Part shown: positions 46,448-56,231 of the stretch, one piece after another
Position numbering within the stretch: position 1 is the first letter of the stretch
Layout: every line of letters starts with the position of its first letter
Assembly (NCBI RefSeq): GCF_024437735.1
Contig: NZ_JANFQO010000015.1
Coordinates: 1 to 64,000, forward strand
DNA length: 64,000 bases
Direction: 5' to 3'
Source: Tahibacter harae
GTDB lineage: Bacteria; Pseudomonadota; Gammaproteobacteria; Xanthomonadales; Rhodanobacteraceae
Notes under the pieces: model-generated
What the model was told of the DNA's origin: nothing
What the model saw: only the letters and a program-made list of their open reading frames with translations
Database searches by the model: none
Translations under genes and position numbers: made by a program

Positions 46448-47989
46448 TCAAGGCGCGCAAGGCTGCGCCTGTGCATCCACGCACTGCGTATAGCCGCTCA
46501 TCGGCAGCGCCGTCGAATAATTCGCGCGCACGCCGCCGCCGATATCGTCATTGACGTAAGTGATCACCCGCGTACCGATCAGCGGCAGGCCGCGCAGGCT
46601 GTAGCCTTCCAGCGAGGGACGCAGCTGGTTGTGCTGGCCGCCGAAGCGGTCGGCATGCAGTTGCAGCCAGCCGTTCGTTGCGGTCGGCAGCGGGTTGGCG
46701 CCGTAGCCGATATCGGCGTGCAGACGTGTGCCCAGTTGCGGATCCGGCGTGCCGCCGGGGGCGAGTACTTCCACCGCCGTGCCCGGCAGGCGTGCCTGCA
46801 GCGGCGGCGGACAGGTGAAGCCGCAGCCGTCATCGGGCGGTCCGCCGAGTACCTCGATATACGATTCGCGATTGAGCAGGTTGAAGCGCATGCCCAGAGT
46901 GCGATCCAGCGGTACGCGGCCCTGGAAACGCGCAGGGAACGGCGCAACGCCGGTCTGCTGACCGGTGTATTGCACATCGGTATACAGCGGGCGCGTCGGG
47001 TAAGTGAGCACGTACGAGGTACGCGAACCTATCGCCGCATCCTGCTCGAATACGGCCTCGGCGCGGCTGAGCATCAGTACCGCGCTGACCGCATCCACGG
47101 CGCGCTGCGGCGCGGGATAGCTCAGGCGCCGCGGCCGGCCGTCGGCGATCACATCCGCGCTGACGATGCTGCGGGCGGGATCGGTCAGCGCCAGCATGGA
47201 CAGCGGCGGTTCGCGCGAAATGAGCTGCGCATGCAGCGCCACGCTGGACAAGCTGCCGCGCGGCTGGTCCGCCGGATCGACGCGGAAATCGTCGATGGCC
47301 ACCGGTGCGAGCCCGAACACCGTGCCCGCCGCCACATTGACGATGGATATTTCCCCGCCGATGCCCCCGGTCGGATTGGCCAGGTCTTTCAGCGGATCGG
47401 CGCGCCAGTAGCCGCCAGGCGCCTCCCAGGCCGCCAGCAGCGCCGCGCAGTCACGCAGCCGGTCGCCGCGGGGCGTTACCGCGCTGGCGGTGAGCGAAGG
47501 CTGGCGGATGCTGGCGACTTCCAGCACTTCGACAAAGCCTTCGCGCAGCCGCGCCGGATCAGCGCTGCCGGCGTCGGCTAGCCCGTCCTGCAGCGGCACG
47601 TAGCGCAGTCCGCCCGGCAATTGCGGCAGGCTGGTTGACTCGCGCAGCGCCGGCACGGTGCAGGAGGCGTCGCTGGTGGTGAGACCCGGCGCGGCGCCAT
47701 CGCCGCGATCGAACAGCACTCCGGTCCATACATCGTACGGCGCCATGTACACATGGAAGGAACGTACATCCTGTGCGTTCTCGCCTTCGGCGATGCGCAC
47801 GCGCAACACCTTGGGCTGCTGGCGGTAATTGGTCAGTGTCAGCAACGTACTGTTGCCGGCGGCCGTGCTGTAGTACGGGAAAATCAGCAGCTGGCCTTCG
47901 CCGCGGGAATTGAGCACTACCGCGCCCGCATCGTCCAGGCCGGCCAGCAGCAAGGTGAAGCAGCCCAGCAGGGTCCGCAGAATCTTCAT
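46448..47989 (-). CDS. Large secreted protein of unknown function
   Basis: A 513-residue exported protein. KILRTLLGCFTLLLAGLDDAGA is the signal peptide; the ATG at 47989 follows AAAGGAG by seven bases, so an ATG 15 codons earlier is not used. The mature protein is beta-rich: VLNSRGEGQLLIFPYYSTAAGNSTLLTLTNY opens it, resembling secreted proteins of Lysobacterales that I recall without a named function. Cys pairs late (GCGFTCPPP) suggest a disulfide. No membrane anchor or catalytic motif. It is divergent from the beta-helix gene at 48203. Confidence 0.75.
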   Translation of the reverse strand: MKILRTLLGCFTLLLAGLDDAGAVVLNSRGEGQLLIFPYYSTAAGNSTLLTLTNYRQQPKVLRVRIAEGENAQDVRSFHVYMAPYDVWTGVLFDRGDGAAPGLTTSDASCTVPALRESTSLPQLPGGLRYVPLQDGLADAGSADPARLREGFVEVLEVASIRQPSLTASAVTPRGDRLRDCAALLAAWEAPGGYWRADPLKDLANPTGGIGGEISIVNVAAGTVFGLAPVAIDDFRVDPADQPRGSLSSVALHAQLISREPPLSMLALTDPARSIVSADVIADGRPRRLSYPAPQRAVDAVSAVLMLSRAEAVFEQDAAIGSRTSYVLTYPTRPLYTDVQYTGQQTGVAPFPARFQGRVPLDRTLGMRFNLLNRESYIEVLGGPPDDGCGFTCPPPLQARLPGTAVEVLAPGGTPDPQLGTRLHADIGYGANPLPTATNGWLQLHADRFGGQHNQLRPSLEGYSLRGLPLIGTRVITYVNDDIGGGVRANYSTALPMSGYTQCVDAQAQPCAP

Positions 47990-48202
47990 GACGCTCCTTT
48001 TCCACGCAATGTCCAAGGCCGCCGGCAGCGGCATTGGTGATAACGTCGGAGCGCGAAGAATCCCCTAAGCGAACCAGGACGCGGAAATGGCCACCCGGTC
48101 CAGACCGCCATTCCGGCAACAATGGAAGGTACAGCCGCGGCTGCTGCAGCGGCAATGCAACCTTTTCGCCCGGGTCGGCGCACACAGCCGGATCCGCGCC
48201 CA

Positions 48203-49723
48203 ATGACGAGGTTGCCCATGCCGGCCATGCACCGTTGTGGACAAGGCAGCAAGCCCGACAGCAATGAGGCAGCTGCGTGGAGAAAAAGCCGCTCCGGGCG
48301 GTACAGGCGGCCGCCGCTGCGCTGGCCGGAGCGCGCTGCGCTGTACTGCGCGCTGCCGCTGCTTTCCGTCGCCTGCCTGCTCTCGCCCGCCACCGCGGCA
48401 ACATTTGCGGTGGACACCACCGCGGACACGACGGATCAGACCGCCGGCGACGGCTTGTGCCGCGACAACAGCGGCCGCTGTTCGCTGCGTGCCGCGATCC
48501 AGGAAGCCAACGCGCTCCCCGGTGCCGACGAGATCACGCTGGGCGCCGGCACCTTCGCGCTGACCCTGGCCGGCGCACAGGAAGACGCCGCCGCCAGCGG
48601 CGATCTGGACGTGCGTTCGGAAATCCGCATCCACGGCAGCGGCGAAAATGCCTGCGTGATCGACGGCGACGCGCGGGACCGTCTCTTCGATGTAGCCGCC
48701 GGCGGCCATCTCACCGCGCAGCGGCTACGCCTGCAGCACGGCCACCAGGCCTTGTTCAGCCATGCGGATACGGCCGAGATCAGCGGCGGCGCCCTGCTCG
48801 TCCGCGACGGCGGCGCAGCCGTGCTGCAGCGCGTCGATGTGCGCAGCAATTCGTCCGTGCGCTACGGCCAGGGCCTGGCCGTATTCGGCAGCCTGCAGGG
48901 CGAACGCCTTCGCGTCGAGGACAATCGCGGCCCGGACGATTTCAGCATAGGCGGCGGCCTGTACATAGCGCCCAGCGCCAGCCTGGTCCAGCTGCAGGAC
49001 TGCGAGATCAGCGGCAACGCGGCGCTGCACGGCGGCGCGATCTTCAGCGACGGCAGCGCGACCGCGATCACCCTGCAGCGCTGCCTGCTCAGCGGCAACC
49101 GCGCCGGCATGGGCGGGGCCATCCACGCCAATCTCGGCGCGAGCCAATGGCTGCTGCGCAATGTCACGCTCAGCGGCAACCAAGCCGATGCGGGCGGCGC
49201 CATCTTCGGCGACGGGCAGAACGAACTGCGCCTGGAACACAGCACCATCAGTGCGAACCACGCGGCCGGCGCCAACGGCGGCGGCGCGATTCTCGACGTG
49301 CGCGGGCGCGCATTCGGCGATTTCATTCCGATCGAACTGATCAACAGCATCGTGCTGGGCAACACACAGGCTGCCGGCCGCGAGTGCAATACCGTGTTCG
49401 ACGATGTGATCGTCTCCGGCGGCGGCACGCTGCATGCGCCGGGCGATGCCTGCATCCTGCGCGCCGGCGCCGGCGATATCGTCGCGACTGAGGCCGGGCT
49501 TGCTCCGCTCGCCGGCAACGGCGGCTTCGCCCGCAGCCACGCCCTGCTCGCCGGCAGCGGCGCGATAGATGCCGCGCTGTCCGTCCACTGCCCTGCCACC
49601 GACCAGCGCGGCCAGCCGCGGCCCCAGGATGGCGACGGCAATGGCAAGGCGCGGTGCGACATCGGCGCGTATGAGCGCGGCGACGCCCTGTTTGCCGATG
49701 GTTTCGACGCGGTGGAAGCATAA
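48203..49723 (+). CDS. Secreted parallel beta-helix protein with CSLREA-type motif
   Basis: About 506 residues if started at 48203; the frame opens at 48122. A hydrophobic signal (ALYCALPLLSVACLLSPATAA) is preceded by a long basic leader, so the start is uncertain. The mature part begins TFAVDTTADTTD with CSLRAAIQEANALPGADEI, the CSLREA motif, and contains many right-handed beta-helix turns (CEISGNAALHGGAIFSD, CLLSGNRAGMGGAIHA, VTLSGNQADAGGAIFGD). It ends PRPQDGDGNGKARCDIGAYERGDALFADGFDAVEA, with a terminal FADGFD as in many secreted proteins of this order. Probably cell-surface or extracellular; ligand unknown. Confidence 0.8.
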   Translation: MTRLPMPAMHRCGQGSKPDSNEAAAWRKSRSGRYRRPPLRWPERAALYCALPLLSVACLLSPATAATFAVDTTADTTDQTAGDGLCRDNSGRCSLRAAIQEANALPGADEITLGAGTFALTLAGAQEDAAASGDLDVRSEIRIHGSGENACVIDGDARDRLFDVAAGGHLTAQRLRLQHGHQALFSHADTAEISGGALLVRDGGAAVLQRVDVRSNSSVRYGQGLAVFGSLQGERLRVEDNRGPDDFSIGGGLYIAPSASLVQLQDCEISGNAALHGGAIFSDGSATAITLQRCLLSGNRAGMGGAIHANLGASQWLLRNVTLSGNQADAGGAIFGDGQNELRLEHSTISANHAAGANGGGAILDVRGRAFGDFIPIELINSIVLGNTQAAGRECNTVFDDVIVSGGGTLHAPGDACILRAGAGDIVATEAGLAPLAGNGGFARSHALLAGSGAIDAALSVHCPATDQRGQPRPQDGDGNGKARCDIGAYERGDALFADGFDAVEA

Positions 49724-49835
49724 GCACCTGCCCCGGCCGTACCTGCCGCCGGTCCTGCTGCGCTTGCGCTCGCCTAGGCGCGCGCGCTGCGCCACCATGA
49801 GGCGAATCGCCACCGAACCCGCGGAAACCGCCCCC

Positions 49836-50540
49836 ATGTCGCAACAGATCCTCGCCGGTGCCAGCGGCTATTCGTTCAAGGAATGGAAAGGCGCGTTCTA
49901 TCCGGCCAGGCTGGCCGCCGCCGACATGTTGGCGTATTACGGCGAGCGCCTGCCCACGGTCGAGATCAACAGCAGCTTCTACGCCCTGCCCAAGGCCGAA
50001 AGCCTGCAACGCTGGGCGCAGACGGTACCGGATGCCTTCCGCTTCGCGGTCAAGGCGCCGGCGGCCGTCACCCACAAATCGCGCCTGAAGCCCGACGCGG
50101 ACGACATGCTGGCTGCGTTCTACACCGTGCTGGAACACCTGGGCGACAAGCGCGGCCCGGTGCTGTTCCAGCTGCCGCCGAACCTGAAGCAGGATCTGCC
50201 GCGGCTGGAAGCCTTCCTGCAACGCCTGCCGCCGGATCACCGCGCCACGTTTGAATTCCGCCACGACAGCTGGTTCGATGCCGCGGTTTACGCGCGTCTG
50301 CGCGAGGCCGGCGCCGCACTGTGTGTGTCCGAGCGCGAGGACGCCACGCCGCCGCCGCTGGTGGAAACCGCCGCCTGGGGATATCTGCGCCTGCGCCTGG
50401 AACAGTATGACGAGGCCGCGCTGGCGGCATGGCTGGCGCGCATCCGCGCCACGCGCTGGGAGAAGGTCTACGTGTATTTCATGCACGAGCCCACGGCGCC
50501 GGCCTATGCCGCCCTGCTGGCGGCCCTGGCGGCGCACTGA
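49836..50540 (+). CDS. DUF72 (YecE-like) family protein
   Basis: A 234-residue DUF72 protein, a TIM-barrel family of unsettled function. GASGYSFKEWKGAFYPARL, LPTVEINSSFYALPKAESLQRWAQTVPDAFRFAVKAP, GPVLFQLPPNLKQDLPRLEAFLQ and WGYLRLRLEQYDE followed by YVYFMHEPTAPAYA occur in family order. The start at 49836 gives the standard length; the frame reads back through the end of the beta-helix gene without similarity. Confidence 0.93.
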   Translation: MSQQILAGASGYSFKEWKGAFYPARLAAADMLAYYGERLPTVEINSSFYALPKAESLQRWAQTVPDAFRFAVKAPAAVTHKSRLKPDADDMLAAFYTVLEHLGDKRGPVLFQLPPNLKQDLPRLEAFLQRLPPDHRATFEFRHDSWFDAAVYARLREAGAALCVSEREDATPPPLVETAAWGYLRLRLEQYDEAALAAWLARIRATRWEKVYVYFMHEPTAPAYAALLAALAAH

Positions 50541-50601
50541 AATTGCAAACGAATTTTCACCGGCGCCGCATGCGCCAACGCAGCGCGCCATGCCTGTACG
50601 G

Positions 50602-51096
50602 CTACTGTTCCCCGGTGCCTTGCGCCGACGCCTTCTTCTCCGCCATCGCCCGCGGGCGCCGCTCGGCGAAGTTCAGCACGGCCAGTACCAGCAAGGTCAG
50701 CAGCGTGATCGCCAGCGACAGCACATAGAAACCGAAACCCACTGCAACGCCGACGATGGCCACCATCAGCAGCGACGCTGCCGTGGTGATGCCGGCGACG
50801 CTGTTGCCCGAGCGCGTCGCGAAAATGGTGCCGGCGCCGATGAAGGCGACGCCGGAAACCACGGCTTCGACCAGACGTAGCGGATCTATGGTCAGGAATT
50901 GCGCGCTGCGGTAGCGCGTATCGGCCATCAGCAGCTCGCCAATCTCGATCAGCAGCGTGGCCGCGCCGGCCACCAGCATATGCGTGCGGAATCCGGCCGG
51001 GCGATTCTTCAGCTCGCGCTCGTAGCCGATCACGCCGCCGAGCACCATCGCATACGCCGTGCCCGCGACCACCCACCCTTGGCTGAGAATATCCAT
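50602..51096 (-). CDS. MgtC/SapB family membrane protein
   Basis: A 164-residue inner-membrane protein with four helices. IGYERELKNRPAGFRTHMLVAGAATLL carries the family E-R-E-x-x-x-R-P-A-G-x-R-T-H motif, and RLVEAVVSGVAFIGAGTIF follows. MgtC affects growth in low magnesium and survival in macrophages, partly by acting on the F-ATPase; many short homologues have no assigned role. The start at 51096 (DILSQGW) is preferred; one at 51117 adds seven basic residues. Confidence 0.88.
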   Translation of the reverse strand: MDILSQGWVVAGTAYAMVLGGVIGYERELKNRPAGFRTHMLVAGAATLLIEIGELLMADTRYRSAQFLTIDPLRLVEAVVSGVAFIGAGTIFATRSGNSVAGITTAASLLMVAIVGVAVGFGFYVLSLAITLLTLLVLAVLNFAERRPRAMAEKKASAQGTGEQ

Positions 51097-51200
51097 GCGC
51101 CGAAAGTGCCGGCGCATGCGTCAATGGCACGTCAATGCCTGGTCTGCGGCCGCCGCCGCGTCATCACGTCTGCCCTGGCGATGCGGGCCGGCGGCGCGCA

Positions 51201-52403
51201 TCAATGCCCAGCCACCGCCACCGGCAGCACCGGCGCCGGCTGCGGGTCGCGGCGATCCAGCTGCGCGCTCCAGCGCGTCAGCGCGAATGCACCCAGTACC
51301 ACGATCGCGCCTATCCAGCCGGTGTGGACCAAACCCAGCCGCTGCACGATCAGCCCGCCGGCCCAGGCGCCGCCGGCAATGCCCAGATTGAAGGCGGCGA
51401 TATTCAGCCCGGAAGCCACATCCACCGCCTGCGGCGCCTGGCGTGCAACCTGCTGCACCACGTAGACCTGCAGCCCCGGCACATTGCCGAACGCCACCGC
51501 GCCCCAGAGCAGCACCACCAGCAGCGCCAGCGGTGCGTGCGGCGCGGCCAGGCTATACAGCGCCAGCACCGCGGCCAGGCCGAGGAAGATGCGCTGCAGC
51601 GCCGCCAGCGCTCCCAGGCGATCGGCCAGGCGACCGCCCCAGATATTGCCTACCGCGACGGACACGCCGTAGACCAGCAGCACCAGACTCACCGCGCCGG
51701 CGCTGAAGCCGGTGACCTCGGTCAGCAGCGGTGCAAGAAAGGTGAACGCAATGAAGGAGCCGCCGTAGCCCACCGCGGTCATGGCGTAGACCAGCAGCAG
51801 GCGCGGCCGCCGCAGCACCTGGGCCTGGGCCAGCAACGAGGCCGGCGCCGACTGTGCCAGTCCGCGCGGCACGAAGGCCAGGCTGGCGATGAAGGAAACC
51901 AGGCCGAGCGCGGAAACCGCGAGGAAGGTCGCGCGCCAGCCGAAATGCTGGCCGAGAAAGGTACCCAGCGGCACGCCGGTGACCAGGGCTACAGTCAGCC
52001 CACTGAACATGATCGCGATGGCGCTGGCCGCGCGTTCGCGCGGCACCAGACTGGTGGCGATGGTAGAGCCGATGGAGAAGAACACGCCGTGGGCCAGTCC
52101 GGTCAGCACGCGCGCGACCACCAGGGCCGCATAGCCCGGCGCCAGCCAGGCCAGCAGGTTACCGGCGGTGAACAGCAGCATCAGCGCCAGCAGCAGCGTC
52201 TTGCGCGGCAGGCGGCCGGTCAGCGCGGTCAGCAGCGGCGCGCCCACGGCAACGCCCAGGGCGTACAGGCTGACCAGCAGCCCGGCTGAAGGCAGGGTGA
52301 CGCCGAGATCGGCGGCAATGGTGGGAATCAGGCCGACGATGACGAATTCCGTCGTGCCTATGGCAAACGCGCCTATGGTCAGCGCGAGCAAGGCGAGAGG
52401 CAT
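51201..52403 (-). CDS. MFS efflux transporter (DHA1/AraJ-like)
   Basis: A 400-residue major-facilitator protein with 12 predicted helices. PLALLALTIGAFAIGTTEFVIVGLIPTIAADLGV is helix 1; the drug-antiporter-like ARVLTGLAHGVFFSIGSTIA and LGTFLGQHFGWRATF follow in helices 4-5. Close families export sugars or drugs. The gene is divergent from a LysR regulator with 99 bases between them, so the pair is probably one regulated unit and the substrate may also be the LysR inducer. Confidence 0.9.
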   Translation of the reverse strand: MPLALLALTIGAFAIGTTEFVIVGLIPTIAADLGVTLPSAGLLVSLYALGVAVGAPLLTALTGRLPRKTLLLALMLLFTAGNLLAWLAPGYAALVVARVLTGLAHGVFFSIGSTIATSLVPRERAASAIAIMFSGLTVALVTGVPLGTFLGQHFGWRATFLAVSALGLVSFIASLAFVPRGLAQSAPASLLAQAQVLRRPRLLLVYAMTAVGYGGSFIAFTFLAPLLTEVTGFSAGAVSLVLLVYGVSVAVGNIWGGRLADRLGALAALQRIFLGLAAVLALYSLAAPHAPLALLVVLLWGAVAFGNVPGLQVYVVQQVARQAPQAVDVASGLNIAAFNLGIAGGAWAGGLIVQRLGLVHTGWIGAIVVLGAFALTRWSAQLDRRDPQPAPVLPVAVAGH

Positions 52404-52442
52404 GGCAGGTTCCTGCGCAGTGTGGAAGGGGCGCAGTCTGCT

Positions 52443-52477
52443 TGCCGGCGTTGTTGAGAAAAACTAGAGTTCCGGCA
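52443..52477. promoter_or_regulatory. Inverted repeat in the MFS-LysR divergent region
   Basis: TGCCGG and CCGGCA lie 23 bases apart, centred about 55 bases from the MFS start and 45 from the LysR start. LysR regulators usually bind such divergent promoters, but this is a short, GC-rich repeat and might be chance. Confidence 0.3.
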
Positions 52478-52502
52478 GAAGATATTTGCGCCGGATGCAA
52501 GA

Positions 52503-53399
52503 ATGAAAAGCACGCTGGACGAGCTGCAGGTCTTCACCGCCGTGGTCGATACCGGCTCCATCACCGCCGCGGCCCAGCGCCTGGGCCAGACGGTTTCCGG
52601 TGTCAGCCGCACGCTGAGCCGGCTGGAGGAAAAACTCGCCACCACCTTGCTGCGGCGGACCACGCGCCGGCTGGAGCTGACCGGGGAAGGCGAACTGCTG
52701 CTGCAGCGCGCGCGCCGCATCCTGGATGCGATGGAGGAGGCCGAGGATGAACTCGCCCAGCGCCGGCAGAAACCCGCCGGCCGCCTGCGCGTGGACACGT
52801 CCGCCCCGTTCATGCTGCACGTGGTCGTGCCGCTGGTGGCCGGCTTCCGCGAACGCTATCCGGAGATCACCCTGGAATTGAACACCAGCGACCTGATCAC
52901 CGACCTGCTCGAACATCGCACCGACGTCGCCCTGCGCATAGGCGCGCTGCGCGACTCCACCCTGCACGCACGGCCGCTGGGCACCAGCCGCCTGCGCCTG
53001 CTCGCCAGTCCGGAATATCTCGCCCGCCGCGGCAGGCCGACCACGGTCAAGGCACTGGCCCGCCACAGCCTGCTCGGCTTCAGCCAGCCCGAATCCCTCA
53101 ACCACTGGCCGCTGCGGCATGCCGGCGGCGATCGCCTGCATGTCAAGCCCGATCTTTTCGTTTCCAGCGGCGAGACCTTGCGCCACCTGGCGTTGGCGGG
53201 CGCCGGAATCGCTAGCCTGTCGGATTTCCTTACGGCAGGCGACCGCGCACGCGGCGAGCTGGTGCAGGTCCTGGCGCGCGATACGGTGGAGGTACGCCAG
53301 CCGATCAATGCGGTGTATTACCGCAATACGGCGCTGGCCGCGCGGATACGCTGTTTCCTGGATTACCTGGCCGAGCGGATAGGAGAAGGCTGGCGTTGA
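52503..53399 (+). CDS. LysR-family transcriptional regulator
   Basis: A 298-residue LysR protein. The winged helix is at 1-65 (LDELQVFTAVVDTGSITAAAQRLGQTVSGVSRTLSRLEEKLATTLLRRTTRR), the linker helix to about 90, and the periplasmic-binding-like effector domain from about 92 (GRLRVDTSAPFMLHVVVPLVAGFRERYPEI). It most resembles the AaeR/DsdC-like group that controls adjacent transporters. It reads away from the MFS gene, whose promoter it likely regulates. Confidence 0.92.
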   Translation: MKSTLDELQVFTAVVDTGSITAAAQRLGQTVSGVSRTLSRLEEKLATTLLRRTTRRLELTGEGELLLQRARRILDAMEEAEDELAQRRQKPAGRLRVDTSAPFMLHVVVPLVAGFRERYPEITLELNTSDLITDLLEHRTDVALRIGALRDSTLHARPLGTSRLRLLASPEYLARRGRPTTVKALARHSLLGFSQPESLNHWPLRHAGGDRLHVKPDLFVSSGETLRHLALAGAGIASLSDFLTAGDRARGELVQVLARDTVEVRQPINAVYYRNTALAARIRCFLDYLAERIGEGWR

Positions 53400-53601
53400 A
53401 AGCGCGCGTACTTTTTCGTGCGCTTCCGTTGCAGCAATGACTGGCGGGAATTCCGCGCATCATCCGCTCCGTGTCCGGGCGCGCTTGGTCCGGGCGCGAT
53501 GGGAGAGGCTTTCGCCATGTCCGGGGTCTCGCGCCCGGCGCGCGAGGCAGCGCCGGCCAGAAGCATCCTGCGAGCCGCAGGAACAGAAACTTCCGTCGCG
53601 C

Positions 53602-55941
53602 TCACTCGCTCCAGTAGTGCCGGCGCCGCTGCCGGCAAAACTCGATCGGTTCGGGCGGCGCGGCCGGCGTGAAGCGCCAGCGCAGGCAGCCGGAATCGGC
53701 GGTATTCCACAAAGGAACGGCGCGTTCGCGATAGCGCGCGACGACTTCCGCATGCGGGTGGCCGAAGCGGCTGCGATAAGCGGCGGAGACCAGGGCGGCC
53801 TGTATCGGCAGCGCATCCAGCAGCGCGTTGCTGGATGAAGTCCTGCTGCCGTGGTGCGGCACCAGCACTACCAGCGGCTGCGCGCCCGCGGCCGCGGCGA
53901 TGCGCGCCTCGTCGGCCGCGACCATGTCGCCGCTGAGCAGCAGCCGGGCCTGGCCGCTCTGCACCAGCAGCACGCAGGAACTGGCATTGCCGCGGCCGCC
54001 GCCCGCGGGTGGCGGGTGCAGCGCGCGGAAGTCGACGCCGTCCCATTGCCAGGCGAGACCTGATTCGCAGGCCTGGGCCGTATCCAGGCCGGGCACCGGT
54101 TCGCCGGCGAAGATGCGCCGCGGGTGCAGGTTGCGGATCACGCCGGCCGCGCCGCCGGCGTGGTCGCCGTCGGCATGGCTGATGACCAGCGTATCGAGCC
54201 GGCGCACGCCCAGGGCCTGCACGGCCGGCGCGACCACGCTTTCGCCCTGGTCGAATCCCGAGGGGAAGCGCGAACCCGTGTCGTACAGCAGCGCATGCCG
54301 TTCGGTGCGCAGCAGCACCGCCAGGCCCTGACCGACATCGATCACACTGAGATCGAAGCCGCCCCGGACCGGACGCGCCGCCGGCGGCCACAGCAGCGGC
54401 AGCAACAGCAGCGCAGCTACGCCCCGCAACGGCACGCCGCGCGGCAGCAGCAGCCAGAGTACGCCCAGACCAGCCAGCCCATAGGCGGCGGCAGTGGCCT
54501 CGGCGAAATACCACTGCGCCAGCGGCCAGGTGGACAGCCATTCCAGCAGGCGCCACTGCCCTTCCAGCGCAAAAGCCGCAATGTCCAGAATGAGCGAACC
54601 GGCTGCCGGCAGCAGCGCGGCAGTCAGTACGCCGGCCAGCGTCAGCGGCACGACCACAAAGCTGATCCAGGGCACGGCAACCAGGTTGGCCAGCGGCCCG
54701 ACCAGGGAGCTGTGGCCGAAGAACCACAGGCTCAGCGGCAGCAATCCCAGGCTCATCGCCACCTGGGCCGGCACCAGTTCGCGCCACCAGGCCAGCCCGG
54801 GACGGTTGCCGAAGCTGTAGACCAGCAGCGCCACGCCGGCGAAGGACAGCCAGAACCCCGCGGCCAGCAGCGCCAGCGGGTCGGCCAGCAGCAGCGCAGC
54901 CAGCGCCAAAGCCAGCGCCTGGCGCAGCGGCAGCTCCCGGCGCAGAGTGCGCGCGAGCATGACCACGGCCAGCATCAGCAAGGTGCGAACGGTGGCGATG
55001 CCGAAGCCGGCCAGCGCCGCATAGGCCGTGGCACAGCCCAGCGCCAGCGGCGCCTCCAGCACGGCGGCCGGCCAGCGCAGCGCCAGCTGCGGCCGGCAGC
55101 GCCACAGCCGGCGCGCGCACCAGGCGCCGGCCAGGGCCAGCATGCCGACATGGAACCCCGAAATCGCGATCAGATGCCCTACCCCGGTCGCGCGCAGCAC
55201 CTGCCATTCGGCCGCGTCCAGTCCGCGCTGATCGCCAACCGCGAGCGCGCGCAGCAGGTGCGCGACTGGCGTGTCGCCGAACTCGGCGGCGATGGCGTCG
55301 GCGATGCGTTCCCGCCGCGCGGCGACGCAGCCGGGCGCGGGCGCCAGCTCGCGGTTGGCGCCGTCCTCGCGCACATAGCCGACCGCGACGAGGCCCAGCT
55401 GCAGGGCCTGGCGCTCGCTGTCGAAACCGCCGGGATTGCTCAGGCCGCGCGGGCGCTTCAGGCGCACGCGCAGCTGCCAGCTGGCGCAGGGCCGCAGCCG
55501 CGGCGGCGTGCCGTACCAGGACAGCCGCACGCGGCCGCGCAATGGCAGCGCCTCGCCGTTGCGGCTGGCGCTGTGCAGGACCAGATCGAAGCGGGTCGCA
55601 TCGGCGCGGCGGTCCGGCAGGTCGAGGATGCGTCCGCGCAGTTCCAGTTCCACGCCTTCCAGCACCGGCGGCAACCGTTCGCGCAGGGCCAGTTCGGCGC
55701 GCAGGCCGCTGTTGCAGGCACCGAGCAGGAACAAGGCCGGCAGGCGCGCCAGCGGCCAGCGCCAGAGCAGCGATGCCAGCAGGCCGCCGGCCAGCAGCCA
55801 GCTCAGCGGCGGCAACCGCGGCAGCGCCTGCAGCGAGACGCTGCCGGCGAGCAGCGCCAGCACCGCGCCGGGCGCCAGCGGATGGCGCGCGATCCGGCGC
55901 AGCAGCGCGGCGAATTGGCCGATGGCAATGACTGCCGGCAT
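53602..55941 (-). CDS. comEC: ComEC/Rec2 DNA-uptake channel protein
   Basis: A 779-residue inner-membrane protein for single-strand DNA entry during natural transformation. An OB-like DUF4131 region lies in the first 200 residues, the competence domain with many helices at about 215-490 (VGHLIAISGFHVGMLALAG is diagnostic), and a metallo-beta-lactamase-like domain at about 520-760 with DVGQGLAVLLRT, the metal motif SHADGDHAGG, and LVVLVPHHGSRTSS. All three domains are present, so it should be intact. It lies between the LysR gene and the lol/sdh block, as comEC often lies near lol genes in this order. Confidence 0.95.
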   Translation of the reverse strand: MPAVIAIGQFAALLRRIARHPLAPGAVLALLAGSVSLQALPRLPPLSWLLAGGLLASLLWRWPLARLPALFLLGACNSGLRAELALRERLPPVLEGVELELRGRILDLPDRRADATRFDLVLHSASRNGEALPLRGRVRLSWYGTPPRLRPCASWQLRVRLKRPRGLSNPGGFDSERQALQLGLVAVGYVREDGANRELAPAPGCVAARRERIADAIAAEFGDTPVAHLLRALAVGDQRGLDAAEWQVLRATGVGHLIAISGFHVGMLALAGAWCARRLWRCRPQLALRWPAAVLEAPLALGCATAYAALAGFGIATVRTLLMLAVVMLARTLRRELPLRQALALALAALLLADPLALLAAGFWLSFAGVALLVYSFGNRPGLAWWRELVPAQVAMSLGLLPLSLWFFGHSSLVGPLANLVAVPWISFVVVPLTLAGVLTAALLPAAGSLILDIAAFALEGQWRLLEWLSTWPLAQWYFAEATAAAYGLAGLGVLWLLLPRGVPLRGVAALLLLPLLWPPAARPVRGGFDLSVIDVGQGLAVLLRTERHALLYDTGSRFPSGFDQGESVVAPAVQALGVRRLDTLVISHADGDHAGGAAGVIRNLHPRRIFAGEPVPGLDTAQACESGLAWQWDGVDFRALHPPPAGGGRGNASSCVLLVQSGQARLLLSGDMVAADEARIAAAAGAQPLVVLVPHHGSRTSSSNALLDALPIQAALVSAAYRSRFGHPHAEVVARYRERAVPLWNTADSGCLRWRFTPAAPPEPIEFCRQRRRHYWSE

Positions 55942-56231
55942 GGCTTCCCTGCTGTCCTTCGCTGAGGACTACAGCCTGGGCCTTGCATCCGCGTCGAGGC
56001 AGCGGCGTGCGGCGCGCCTGCGCGTAGGAAATCTCCGGCCGGCGCCTGCGGCTGTTGCGGGTGCGCGTCTCCGGCGCGGCGCATCAAGCGGCCGGAATCG
56101 CACCGGGTGCCGCCTAATGCAGCGTCCGCTACTTGGGACGCCGCCGCGGCGGCGCTTGAGCCTGGCCGCAAAACACGTTATCTACGAAAGGCCAGCTGCC
56201 CGGCTGGCCATCCGATGATGGGGAAGATGAC
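55942..56231. other. Divergent intergenic region before the beta-propeller-like gene
   Basis: About 290 bases between comEC and a divergent secreted-protein gene. GGCCAGC-TGCCCG-GCTGGCC at 56191-56210 is a small hairpin in the leader of the rightward gene. Nothing else was recognised. Confidence 0.35.

Noticed and set aside
54124-55965. Gln/Arg-rich 613-codon frame antisense to comEC
   Set aside because: Typical antisense shadow of a Leu/Ala-rich membrane protein; comEC has all its motifs.
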